Source: JAHJQZ01 sp963675235 (GTDB lineage: Bacteria > Pseudomonadota > Alphaproteobacteria > Rhizobiales > Devosiaceae). Taken from it: 64,000 nucleotides of DNA. Positions 9,862 through 17,819 of this stretch are shown one piece after another. The stretch spans positions 744,001-808,000 of the forward strand of contig CAXXFU010000002.1 in the NCBI GenBank assembly GCA_963675235.2. Reading direction: 5' to 3'. The stretch's first letter is position 1; every line of letters starts with the position of its first letter. A model generated the notes under the pieces. It saw only the letters and a list, made by a program, of their open reading frames with translations, made no database searches and was not told the DNA's origin. The translations under genes and the position numbers were made by a program.

Positions 9862-9896
9862 AAGGAAGACGGCCCGCCGGAAAGCCGGCGAGCCGC
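9862..9896 (-). terminator. terminator after the DUF1328 gene
   Basis: CGGCCCGCCGG (9870-9880) pairs imperfectly with CCGGCGAGCCG (9885-9895) around AAAG. Read on the minus strand it is followed by TCTTCCTT. It is 35 bases downstream of the DUF1328 stop. Confidence 0.5.
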
Positions 9897-9930
9897 GTGA
9901 ATGGCGCCGTTGTCCGAATGCCGGTCCGGG

Positions 9931-10101
9931 TCATAGCCGGCGACGCTGGATTGTGCCGACGACGGCGGTGACCAGGAACAGTGCAAGCGCGACGAAGAAG
10001 ATGATCTTGGCCGCTTCGACGGCGAAAAAGGCGATGCCACCAAAGCCGAGAACGGCGGCAATGAGGGCGATGACAAGAAATCCAATGGCCCAACTGAACA
10101 C
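9931..10101 (-). CDS. DUF1328 small membrane protein (YtjA-like)
   Basis: A 56-residue protein with two transmembrane helices (about 4-25 and 30-50) and a short basic RRRL end. The WAIGFLVIALIAAVLGFGG segment is the hallmark of DUF1328. GTG 10101 is preferred as the start because AAAGGA sits six bases before it and MFSWAIGFL matches the family N-terminus; a TTG five codons upstream is also open. It is grouped with a coiled-coil protein and Dps on the same strand, a setting suggestive of stationary-phase or stress expression. Confidence 0.85.
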   Translation of the reverse strand: MFSWAIGFLVIALIAAVLGFGGIAFFAVEAAKIIFFVALALFLVTAVVGTIQRRRL

Positions 10102-10159
10102 GGTGTTTCCTTTCAAGTCTGGGGATGGTCAAGCGAAGGGGTAACGGGCAGGGCGCCGA

Positions 10160-10462
10160 TCAGTTCGGGCGGTTGAAGCCGTCGCGGATCTGCTCGCCGG
10201 CCTCGCGCCGCGCCGTGTTGAGCGTGTCCCAGGCGTCCTTGAAGCCCTTGGTGACACTGTCGGCCCATTCCGAAGCGTGTTCACTCTTGAGCTTGCCCTG
10301 GCGTTCGAGCTCATCGATGCGCTCGCGCAGGGCGTCCGCCTTTTCGAGAGCGGAACGGCGGGCTTCGCCGTCAAGCTTGCGCGCTTCGCCGCGCATCTTC
10401 TCGATTTCACCGTGAAGGATCTGGGCGTTGGCCTGAGCCATTTCCTTGGCATAGTCGAACAT
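10160..10462 (-). CDS. small helical, highly charged protein of unknown function
   Basis: A 100-residue protein starting MFDYAKEMA, predicted almost entirely helical, with heptad-like charge spacing from residue 15 to 60 (EIEKMRGEARKL, then LRERIDELERQGKL). AAGGAG lies eight bases before the ATG. No domain is recognised. Position between dps and the DUF1328 gene on the same strand suggests a small stress-related cluster. A coiled-coil or nucleoid-associated role is possible but is only inference. Confidence 0.65.
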   Translation of the reverse strand: MFDYAKEMAQANAQILHGEIEKMRGEARKLDGEARRSALEKADALRERIDELERQGKLKSEHASEWADSVTKGFKDAWDTLNTARREAGEQIRDGFNRPN

Positions 10463-10524
10463 GGTCGTCTCCTTGTTCTGAACTGGAGGAAGGGGATGGT
10501 CTGGTTGAACTGGACGTGCCGCGA

Positions 10525-11022
10525 TCAGGCGGCCAGGGCCGTCAGCATCCAGGAGGCCTTTTCGTGAAAGGCCGTGCGCGCCGTCAGCATGTCGGCGGTG
10601 GCGACATCGCCGGCGGAATCGGCCCGGCTGGCAGCCTCGCGGCAACGCTGCGCTGCGCATTCGTGGTCTTCGCGCAGGGTGGCGATCATGCCGACGGAGT
10701 CGGGGATCTCGGTTTCCTCGGCGATATCGGACCTGACCAGCATCTCGCTGGCCGAGACCGGCGCCTTTGCGCCCAGAGCCCTGACACGTTCGGCCATGTC
10801 GTCTACGGCGGCGAACAGGTCCTGATAGTGCTCCTCGGTCAGATTGTGCAGCGACACGAAGAGCGGACCCTCGCAGTTCCAGTGAAATGCCTGCGTCTTG
10901 ACCGCGAGGGCAAAGGTGTCGGCGGTGCAATCGAGCAGGGCGTCGGCGAGTTCGTCCGAACCGGCAATCGCTGCCGCGGCGGTCTTGTCGTCAGTGGTGA
11001 CGGCGTTCCTTTCCGTGGTCAT
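10525..11022 (-). CDS. dps: Dps-family DNA-protection ferritin
   Basis: A 165-residue ferritin-like protein that oxidises and stores iron with peroxide and protects DNA, forming dodecamers. The ferroxidase ligands are visible with the family spacing: His47 and His59 in FHWN and SLHNL, then Asp74 and Glu78 in DDMAE. These align by offset with His51, His63, Asp78 and Glu82 of E. coli Dps. ATG 11022 is chosen because GAAAGGAG precedes it and upstream codons do not match the family. The lysine-poor N-terminus may weaken direct DNA binding. Confidence 0.9.
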   Translation of the reverse strand: MTTERNAVTTDDKTAAAAIAGSDELADALLDCTADTFALAVKTQAFHWNCEGPLFVSLHNLTEEHYQDLFAAVDDMAERVRALGAKAPVSASEMLVRSDIAEETEIPDSVGMIATLREDHECAAQRCREAASRADSAGDVATADMLTARTAFHEKASWMLTALAA

Positions 11023-11293
11023 CTTATGCTCCTTTCGTTTCAGAACGGCGCCGAAGCGTTGCGAACACATCACGCGCCGTCGGGTGTCCAAGCTTGTCGA
11101 CGAATGTGACGGCTTTGTGCCGGCAATGTGAAAAGAGTAAGAAAATCATATACATAGCATATGGCAGCTCTGGATGCTGCGGTTCTTCAGTGGCTTGAAT
11201 GGCCGTAGGGAGTTGCGGCATCGCCGGTACACAATGATGTTGGGCAGGATGAGTAAGTGGAGTAGGTTGAGCCTGTTCACAGCGGAGGCCCAA

Positions 11294-11533
11294 ATGCCCA
11301 ACGGCATTTCAAAACGGACCCAGAAATTGCAGATCATGCTCTCGATGGAGGAGCTTCAGGCAATCGACGACTGGCGCTTCGGTCACAGGTTGCCGTCGCG
11401 CGCCGCGGCCATTCGCGAGCTGGTGTCGCGAGGGCTTCGCAGCGATGAATTCCCCGATCCCGCCAGCGACAAGACCTCCGGTGAATTCGTCGTCGTGAGC
11501 GGCGACAATGATAACGGGGCCGAAAGCGGCTGA
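11294..11533 (+). CDS. ribbon-helix-helix-type DNA-binding protein
   Basis: A 79-residue protein. Residues 5-48 (ISKRTQKLQIMLSMEEL, WRFGHRLPSRAAAIREL) fit an Arc/MetJ/CopG-type ribbon-helix-helix: a basic strand, then two helices with the SRAAAIRELV pattern. The remaining C-terminus is acidic. GGAGG is nine bases before ATG 11294, which decides this start over an upstream in-frame ATG. No partner toxin is adjacent, so a stand-alone transcription factor is more likely than an antitoxin. Similar small proteins are common in rhizobia. Confidence 0.7.
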   Translation: MPNGISKRTQKLQIMLSMEELQAIDDWRFGHRLPSRAAAIRELVSRGLRSDEFPDPASDKTSGEFVVVSGDNDNGAESG

Positions 11534-11659
11534 CCGGTTCGCTGCGGCCATCGGTCGCTCGCTACCGGTGACTATCCCGGAAATGCGCTCACATTCCTGA
11601 CCAAAATACCGTGTGAATTGGCCCGATCAAATCAAGGTCGGGCAATCGAGGGCGGGCAG

Positions 11660-13663
11660 ATGACGCGGGTGAATTCCGGAACCTATCTGGGGGGAATCGA
11701 TGGCATCCGTGCCATTGCCGTTCTGGCCGTCATCGGCTTTCACGCCGACTTCCTGTCGTTTCTCCCGGGCGGGTTCTCGGGCGTCGATGTGTTCTTCGTC
11801 GTTTCGGGATACGTGATCTCCAAGTCATTGGCGGGGCATGAGGGAGAGGGGTTTTTCCGCTATCTCGGCGGATTCTACGCCCGACGCATGCGGCGCATCC
11901 TGCCGGCACTGCTCGTCTGTCTGCTGGCGACAGTTGCTTTGTCGGTTCTGTTCGTGCCCTCGGTATGGATGAGCCGGGAGCACGAAGTCTCGGGGCTGGC
12001 GGCGTTTTTCGGTGTGAGCAATTTCTTTCTCGCCGCGGCGGGCAACGATTATTTCTCGCCCGGCACCGATCTCAATCCCTTCCTGCACACATGGTCGCTT
12101 GGCGTCGAGGAGCAGTTCTACCTGTTCTACCCGGTCGTTTTTCTGGTCTGGCTCGGATGGCGGAGGAGACCAGGCGTCATCGGCCACCTTGCGCGGTTCG
12201 TTCTGCCGGCGCTGGCACTGGCCTCACTTGGATTTGCCTACTACGAAACGACAGCGAACCCGACCAATGCCTTTTATCTTTTGCCAAGCCGGTTCTGGGA
12301 ACTGGCGGCCGGCGGCCTGCTGTACCAGGCCCATGCCGGCAATCGATTGTTGCCGGGTACACGGCGGCTCGGTGAGGGAATCCTGTTTGCAGGACTCGTG
12401 CTGACACTGCTCGGCTTCTTCATCGTCCGCGAGGACATGTTCCCGTTCCCGGCGGCGCTGATGCCTGTCATCGGCACCGCCCTCATGATCTCAGGCATTG
12501 CCGGCATGTCCGGCGGCCTGATCAGCAGCGGGCTTGGCAGTGGGCCGCTGGCCTATGTCGGCCGGATCTCCTATTCGCTCTACCTGTGGCACTGGCCGGT
12601 TCTGGTCCTAGCAAGATGGACGGTCGGCTTCGCCGATCCGCTGGTGATCGCTCTTTATCTGCCGGTCGTTTTCGGCCTTGCGGCCTTGTCCTATCATTTT
12701 ATCGAAATGCCGATACGGACTGGCGTGTGGCTCAGGCGGCGGCCAAACTGGCAGCTGGTCACATCCGGTTTCGCCGCTGTCGTGATTTTCTGGCTGGGCG
12801 CCGGACAACTGTTCGAGGCCAAGCCGGTGATCGGTCTCAGCGCAACCAAGAACGAGGCGGAGTGGCGTTCGGTCAGCTGGGTGCAGGCGCGTGATCTCGG
12901 CGAACTTGTCGGTGATACCGATCTGTCGGGGCGGCGGCTTTTCTCCTTCGGTGATTCCCATGCCGCCGCATATCGCACCCTGCTCAAGGAGGTTTCCGCC
13001 AATCTCGGCGTGGAAATCATTGAACACGAGCGCGGCGATTGTCCTTATCCGGTGCTGCTGGAGGCGGGATCAGAACGCCCGGATTGCGCCGGATACTGGG
13101 CCGACGCCATTGCCGACATCAAGGCCAATGCCAGGCCGGGCGATTTCGTGCTCCTTGCCGGTTTGAGGGTGCCCGAACTCAATGGCGACGATCTCGACTG
13201 GAACGTCCAGGAGGCGCGGGAACGGCTGGCGCCCGCGCGCGTTGCTGCCGGTCTTGCCGACGCCATCGCTGCCTTTGAAGACCTCGATATGCCCGGCGTT
13301 CATTTCATCATCGATGCGCCGGCGCCGGTGATGCCGGCGCCGACCTATCGCTGTGCCGACTGGTTCAACGCCATGAACCCGGTGTGTGCATCCGGGCTTG
13401 AAGTCGACCGGACCCTGTTTGCCGAATTGCGCCAGCCGGTCGTCGATTCGATGGAGACGCTGGCGGCACGGTTTGCCGATCTGACAGTGTGGGATCCGCT
13501 GCCGATCCTTTGCCCCAGCGAGGTCTGTTCGGCCCGGGACAGCGACGGGCGACCGCTGTTTTTCGACAGTGATCACCTCAGCGGACACGGCAACCGCGTG
13601 CTGACGCCGAGTTTCATCGGCGTGATGCTGGATCTGGTCAGAGGCGAGGGCGGCGCGACATAG
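11660..13663 (+). CDS. OafA/YrhL-type O-acyltransferase with SGNH domain
   Basis: A 667-residue inner-membrane protein. Residues about 1-370 form an acyltransferase-3 domain of ten or so transmembrane helices, with catalytic His28 (GFHAD) and the conserved HTWSLGVEEQFYLFYP segment. Residues about 400-667 form a periplasmic SGNH esterase/transferase domain with Ser433 in FGDSHA and a late DSDH motif near 636. Such fused enzymes move acetyl or similar groups from cytoplasmic CoA onto periplasmic or surface polysaccharide, LPS O-antigen or peptidoglycan. No glycan cluster is adjacent, so the acceptor is unknown. ATG 11660 places the first helix at the family position. Confidence 0.9.
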   Translation: MTRVNSGTYLGGIDGIRAIAVLAVIGFHADFLSFLPGGFSGVDVFFVVSGYVISKSLAGHEGEGFFRYLGGFYARRMRRILPALLVCLLATVALSVLFVPSVWMSREHEVSGLAAFFGVSNFFLAAAGNDYFSPGTDLNPFLHTWSLGVEEQFYLFYPVVFLVWLGWRRRPGVIGHLARFVLPALALASLGFAYYETTANPTNAFYLLPSRFWELAAGGLLYQAHAGNRLLPGTRRLGEGILFAGLVLTLLGFFIVREDMFPFPAALMPVIGTALMISGIAGMSGGLISSGLGSGPLAYVGRISYSLYLWHWPVLVLARWTVGFADPLVIALYLPVVFGLAALSYHFIEMPIRTGVWLRRRPNWQLVTSGFAAVVIFWLGAGQLFEAKPVIGLSATKNEAEWRSVSWVQARDLGELVGDTDLSGRRLFSFGDSHAAAYRTLLKEVSANLGVEIIEHERGDCPYPVLLEAGSERPDCAGYWADAIADIKANARPGDFVLLAGLRVPELNGDDLDWNVQEARERLAPARVAAGLADAIAAFEDLDMPGVHFIIDAPAPVMPAPTYRCADWFNAMNPVCASGLEVDRTLFAELRQPVVDSMETLAARFADLTVWDPLPILCPSEVCSARDSDGRPLFFDSDHLSGHGNRVLTPSFIGVMLDLVRGEGGAT

Positions 13664-13696
13664 GCTGCCGCGCCGGTTTCAGCTGTTCGTCTCGCG

Positions 13697-14632
13697 TCAC
13701 TCGTTCTCGCCGGCGGGCGTGCCGATCTTGTCGAGATCGTACGGCGTCGATTGATAGACCTCGTTGATCCAGTTCTGGAAGAACAGGTGAGCGTGCGAGC
13801 GCCAGATGTTGAGCGGCTCGCGGCCGGGATCGTTGTTGGGGAAATAGTTGACGGGAAGGGCGGGGCTGAGTCCGGCCTTGACGTCGCGGTCGTATTCGTC
13901 GGCCAGCGAGCGGTTGTCGTACTCGAAATGGTTGAGCATGTAGAGGGCGCGGTGCTTGTGATCCTCGATCATCGAGATGCCGACCTCGGTGCTGTCGATC
14001 AGTACTTCCAGCGAGCCGTCGGTTGGCAGGGTGGTGCGGTCGATGTCGTTGTGCCGGGAAACCGGAATGGCGAAGTCGTCGGAAAAGCCCCTGAGATAGG
14101 GCGAGTTCTTGCGCGTGATCTGGTGGCGATAGATGCCGACGGCCTTTTCCTTCCGGCGTTTTCTCAGAACGCCGTGGAAGTGATAGAGGGCCGCCTGCAC
14201 ACCCCAGCAGATGAACAGGGTCGAATGGACGTTGGTCTGCGTCCAGTTCATGATCTCGACCATCTCCGGCCAGTAGCGCACCTCTTCGAAGGGCATATGC
14301 GCGATCGGGGCGCCGGTGACGATCAGCCCGTCGAACTTGCGGTGCTTGATCTCCTCCCACTTCGAATAAAAGGTGTTGAGGTAGTCTTCGGACGTGTGTT
14401 TCGACACATGGTCCGAGATGCGTACGAAGGTGAAATCGATCTGCAGCGGACTGGCGCCGATCAGTCGTGCGAACTGCGTTTCGGTGCGTTCCTTGTTGGG
14501 CATCAGGTTCAAAAGGCCGAACTGGAGCGGCCGGATGTCCTGGCGCGCGGCGCGGGTCGAATCCATAACGGCGACGCCCTCGGATTCGAGGATCTTGCGG
14601 GCGGGCAGGTCGTCTGGGATGCGGATAGGCAT
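13697..14632 (-). CDS. metA: homoserine O-acyltransferase MetA (MetAS)
   Basis: A 311-residue glutamine-amidotransferase-fold enzyme that acylates homoserine at the first committed step of methionine synthesis. The catalytic residues fall at exactly the numbers known for E. coli MetA: Cys142 (FICWGVQ), His235 and Glu237 (NHFEYD). Alphaproteobacterial members of this family often use acetyl-CoA rather than succinyl-CoA, so acetylation is likely but not proven by sequence reading. The gene lies 69 bases after a P-loop ATPase gene on the same strand. No SAM-II aptamer was recognised in that short spacer. Confidence 0.93.
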   Translation of the reverse strand: MPIRIPDDLPARKILESEGVAVMDSTRAARQDIRPLQFGLLNLMPNKERTETQFARLIGASPLQIDFTFVRISDHVSKHTSEDYLNTFYSKWEEIKHRKFDGLIVTGAPIAHMPFEEVRYWPEMVEIMNWTQTNVHSTLFICWGVQAALYHFHGVLRKRRKEKAVGIYRHQITRKNSPYLRGFSDDFAIPVSRHNDIDRTTLPTDGSLEVLIDSTEVGISMIEDHKHRALYMLNHFEYDNRSLADEYDRDVKAGLSPALPVNYFPNNDPGREPLNIWRSHAHLFFQNWINEVYQSTPYDLDKIGTPAGENE

Positions 14633-14701
14633 TGTGTTTCACTCGTTTGATTGCGCAGGAGGGCTACGAAAGCGGCGATCGCGCCTTGTCCCGTCCGCCA
14701 A

Positions 14702-15568
14702 TCAGGCAGCGCGGGTGGCGATCGCCCTGCGCATGAGCTCAAGAAAATCGTGGCCGTCGCGGATGGTGGAAACGTCTCGTGCCTCGACGGTGTAGCCGTA
14801 GCGGTCGACCAGTTTCTGGTAGCGCGGCAGCCGGTCGTGCAGCAGTGCTTCAAAGCCCCAGGCACCGAACCCGGCCGGATCGACGCGGCTGTCCTCGGTG
14901 ATGCCGTGGATCTTCTTGTAGGCATCCCATTTCTTCACCAGAAACTCTGGGGGGTAGTACATCGGCTTGGGAGAGCGCTTGAACCGGCGCACCAGTTCGG
15001 CGGCGTCGTCCTCGGTGCCGCGGATATAGACCAGGGCGGTGTGGGCGCTCAGCGTCGAGATCACCGGATCCTCGGGATCGTCGGGATCGACAACCTCGAT
15101 CAGGGAGCCGCCGGTGTCGCAGACGAAATCGGTGTAGCCGTAAAGCGCTTCCGCCCGCTCGATGAAATAGGGCACGTCGCCGAACGCCAGAACTTCGGCG
15201 ACACGATGCTGCTCCTGGCGGCGCTGGTACTCGGCGAACGGCAGGCCGCCACGATCCGGATCGCCGGGCGTGCCGAGATAGGTCGAAAGCGGCTCGAGAT
15301 TGTGGAAGGTGATGTTGGACTGGATATAGAGCGAGTCCGAAATCAGCAGGTCCCGGAGAAACGGCACCTTCATGGCTTCGCGCTTGAAATTGTCGACGAT
15401 GAACTCGCCCATGTAGCGTGTGCCGATGCGGTAATCGCCGGAGTAGTGGAACCAGTTGTGGCGCCTGAGCTGAGCGCTCAGACGCGTCTTGCCGACCCCG
15501 GCCATGCCGAACAGCGTCACGGCGTGACGGGGGGCATCAACGAACTCCTCGGGGCGGTCGAACAGCAT
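14702..15568 (-). CDS. P-loop ATPase/kinase-like protein of unknown function
   Basis: A 288-residue soluble protein. After LFDRPEEF it has a strand and Walker A motif TLFGMAGVGKTRLS near residues 18-30, then a putative second acidic motif VCDTGGSLIEVVD near residue 150. This looks like a nucleotide-binding or kinase fold conserved as an uncharacterised ATPase in rhizobia and relatives. AGGAAG precedes ATG 15568, which decides the start. It lies upstream of metA on the same strand, but shared function is not evident. The divergent neighbour is flgE. Confidence 0.65.
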   Translation of the reverse strand: MLFDRPEEFVDAPRHAVTLFGMAGVGKTRLSAQLRRHNWFHYSGDYRIGTRYMGEFIVDNFKREAMKVPFLRDLLISDSLYIQSNITFHNLEPLSTYLGTPGDPDRGGLPFAEYQRRQEQHRVAEVLAFGDVPYFIERAEALYGYTDFVCDTGGSLIEVVDPDDPEDPVISTLSAHTALVYIRGTEDDAAELVRRFKRSPKPMYYPPEFLVKKWDAYKKIHGITEDSRVDPAGFGAWGFEALLHDRLPRYQKLVDRYGYTVEARDVSTIRDGHDFLELMRRAIATRAA

Positions 15569-15623
15569 GGAACACTTCCTTGTCGCGAGGTGTTTAGGGC
15601 AAAGTCCGGTTTTTCTCAAGCAT

Positions 15624-15640
15624 GGCAATTTCTGCCGGGC
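15624..15640. promoter_or_regulatory. FlbD-type candidate operator upstream of flgE
   Basis: GGCAATTTCTGCCGGGC, reverse complement GCCCGGCAGAAATTGCC, is a member of the palindrome family found before flgI, flgF and fliO/flgB. It is about 100 bases upstream of the flgE sigma-54 promoter, a normal enhancer distance. Confidence 0.55.
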
Positions 15641-15722
15641 CGGCGGCAAGATTCGACCCTCGTGACGTGGCCATGCCGCCAAGCTGGTCGAAATTCTCCA
15701 AATAAATCAATGGTCCGCAGTT

Positions 15723-15738
15723 TGGCATCCGGCTTGCA
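15723..15738 (+). promoter_or_regulatory. sigma-54 promoter of flgE
   Basis: TGGCATCCGGCTTGCA has GG (15724-15725) and GC (15736-15737) ten bases apart, as RpoN requires, with near-consensus flanks. It predicts a start about 12 bases further on and a leader of about 45 bases before the flgE ATG. The TGGCACG at 15743 does not keep the spacing. Confidence 0.8.
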
Positions 15739-15794
15739 TTGTTTGGCACGAATTGGTGCGTCTCACGCACCTCACGGGCCAAATGGAGTAAAAC

Positions 15795-17561
15795 ATGGGT
15801 ATCTATGGCGCACTGGCGACCGCGGTGACCGGGCTCAAGGCCCAGTCCTTCGCGCTTGAAAACATCTCGGGCAATATCGCCAATTCGCAAACGACCGGCT
15901 ACAAGCGGATCGAGACCGATTTCATCGACCTTATCCCGGATGCGCCGGTCTCCCGTCAGACGCCGGGCGCCGTGATCGGCGGTTCTCGCGCCACCAACAC
16001 CGTCGGCGGCGACATCAAGACCGCGTCCTCTGACACCTATATGGCGCTGAACGGTTCGGGCTTCTTCGTTGTCGAGCAGAAGATCGGCCAGAACGACGGC
16101 AACGCCGTGTTCGGTGGCACGAGCTATTACACCCGCCGTGGCGATTTCGATGTCGACAGGGAAGGCTACCTGGTCAACGGCGCCGGCTTCTACCTCAAGG
16201 GCCTGCCGATCAACCAGGCGACCGGCAATATTTCCGGCTCGGTCCCCGAAGTCATCAAGATCTCCAATTCCTTCCTGCCGGCCCAGCAGACGACCCGTGT
16301 CGATTACCAGCTCAACCTGCCGCAATTGCCCAAGACGGCGAACTACGATCCCAACACGTTCAACAGCGAGCTGATGGACGCCGATGACTTCGTCAACGTG
16401 CCCGGCACCGACCTGCCTGCGACGGCGACAGGTAGCGCCTTCCTGCCTGGCAATCCTGCCACGACGGCATTTGTCAATGGCGAACTGCTGACGTTCACGG
16501 TCAATGGTGCTTCCTATTCGATCGGCTTCGATTCCGGTGGTGCGGCGGTCGCCGGAGCGGACTTCTCGATCAACACCGGTGCTGCGGCGACCGACACTGT
16601 TGCCGAGGTGCTGACAGCCATCCAGAACCAGTTGCAGACCCAGAGCGGTTACGGCACGGCGACGGCGACCCAGGACGGCTCGAACAATGTCGTTTTTTCG
16701 CTTGGAGCCGGCGACATGACCTCGTCGATGACGGTCAGCGGCACCGCGGCGACGACCCTTGGTGTCGACGGGACGTTCGATCCTTATGACGCCTCGATTG
16801 GCGTGGCCGTTCCGACGGTAACCGGTTCGCAGTCGGATACCTTCATCTCGCAGTCGATCGCCGGCGGCGCCATCACCGTTTATGCCTCGAACGGCGCGCC
16901 GGTGAACGTTCAGGTCCGCTGGGCCAAGGTGGACAGCGCCGCGCGTGGCGGTACCGATACCTGGCGGCTCTACTATCTGACCAATTCCAACGCAGCCGGC
17001 AGCGAGACGGCGTGGCAGCAGATCGGTTCAGACTACACATTCGCTGGTTCGGGGTCCCTGTCGCCGGATATCGCCTCGACGACTGTGCCCAATCTTACGG
17101 TCAACGGCGTCAATATCGGCAATGTCACGCTGATGCACAACACCGGCGGCGTCACCCAGTTTGCCGATGCCAACGGCACGTCCAAGGTGACCGCGCTCAG
17201 CCAGAACGGCTATGCCGCCGGCGAGTTCGTGTCGGTCACCATCAACAATGACGGGCGCGTCGTCGCCTCCTATTCCAACGGCCAGCAGGTCGAACTGGCG
17301 CAAGTGGTGACGGCGAGCTTTAACGCCGCCAATTCGCTCAAGCGCCAGGACGGTGGCATTTTCGCAGCGACTTCGGAATCGGGTGAAGCAATCCTCAGCG
17401 ACAGCGGCGGCATCGTCGCCGCCTCGCTGGAATCGTCCAACACCGACATCTCCGAGGAATTCACCAAGCTGATCGTCACCCAGCAGGCCTATGCCGCCGG
17501 GACGCGTATCGTCTCGACCTCGGATTCCATGCTGCAGGAAGCCTTGAACATGCTTCGCTAG
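15795..17561 (+). CDS. flgE: flagellar hook protein FlgE
   Basis: A 588-residue hook subunit secreted by the flagellar type III system. The N-terminus MGIYGALATAVTGLKAQS and ENISGNIANSQTTGYK is the conserved D0/rod-domain motif, and the C-terminus (ESSNTDISEEF, IVTQQAYAAGTRIVST, LQEALNMLR) is the matching D0 helix. The middle is enlarged by variable D2/D3-type domains, including a module at about 220-320 (GELLTFTVNGASYSIGF, VAEVLTAIQNQL). This makes it longer than the roughly 400-residue enteric FlgE. GGAG precedes ATG. A sigma-54 promoter lies about 55 bases upstream. flgK and flgL follow on the same strand. Confidence 0.95.
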   Translation: MGIYGALATAVTGLKAQSFALENISGNIANSQTTGYKRIETDFIDLIPDAPVSRQTPGAVIGGSRATNTVGGDIKTASSDTYMALNGSGFFVVEQKIGQNDGNAVFGGTSYYTRRGDFDVDREGYLVNGAGFYLKGLPINQATGNISGSVPEVIKISNSFLPAQQTTRVDYQLNLPQLPKTANYDPNTFNSELMDADDFVNVPGTDLPATATGSAFLPGNPATTAFVNGELLTFTVNGASYSIGFDSGGAAVAGADFSINTGAAATDTVAEVLTAIQNQLQTQSGYGTATATQDGSNNVVFSLGAGDMTSSMTVSGTAATTLGVDGTFDPYDASIGVAVPTVTGSQSDTFISQSIAGGAITVYASNGAPVNVQVRWAKVDSAARGGTDTWRLYYLTNSNAAGSETAWQQIGSDYTFAGSGSLSPDIASTTVPNLTVNGVNIGNVTLMHNTGGVTQFADANGTSKVTALSQNGYAAGEFVSVTINNDGRVVASYSNGQQVELAQVVTASFNAANSLKRQDGGIFAATSESGEAILSDSGGIVAASLESSNTDISEEFTKLIVTQQAYAAGTRIVSTSDSMLQEALNMLR

Positions 17562-17577
17562 GCCTTGGCCTGGTGGA

Positions 17578-17609
17578 TATCCGGGGCCTTGGCGCTGAGA
17601 CCCCGGATA
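17578..17609 (+). other. stem-loop between flgE and flgK
   Basis: TATCCGGGG (17578-17586) pairs perfectly with CCCCGGATA (17601-17609) across a 14-base loop, 17 bases after the flgE stop. No T-tract follows, so it is more likely a 3'-end stabiliser or processing site than a terminator. Confidence 0.5.
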
Positions 17610-17819
17610 GACCGACGACGGAACGGAGTGAATGGCCGAAAGCCGGCAGCCCGTTGCGGAATGTGCCGAACCCCGGACCGGTCATGCGGCCTTCCGGGCC
17701 GGGCGGCGCCAAAAGCGATCTCTCGATGCGGCTGATGTCGCATGCACGGGGGAGGCAACAAAGGCAGGAGCCGTGGAGTTGATCTCCGGAAAGGCGAAAC
17801 GGCGCCAGGAGTTGAGTGA

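Noticed and set aside
11294..11533. Antitoxin of a toxin-antitoxin pair
   Set aside because: The ribbon-helix-helix fold would fit, but the genes on both sides are dps and an acyltransferase, with no small toxin frame next to it.
14633..14701. Possible SAM-II riboswitch upstream of metA
   Set aside because: SAM-II aptamers often precede alphaproteobacterial metA, but this 69-base spacer lacks the GC-rich first stem and the AAA-rich pseudoknot strand.
15743..15758. TGGCACGAATTGGTGC as a second flgE sigma-54 promoter
   Set aside because: The -24 block is perfect but the GC is eleven rather than ten bases away, a spacing sigma-54 does not normally use.
17633..17648. TGGCCGAAAGCCGGCA as a sigma-54 promoter for flgK
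   Set aside because: Spacing is right but both blocks are poor and it lies about 170 bases from the flgK ATG.
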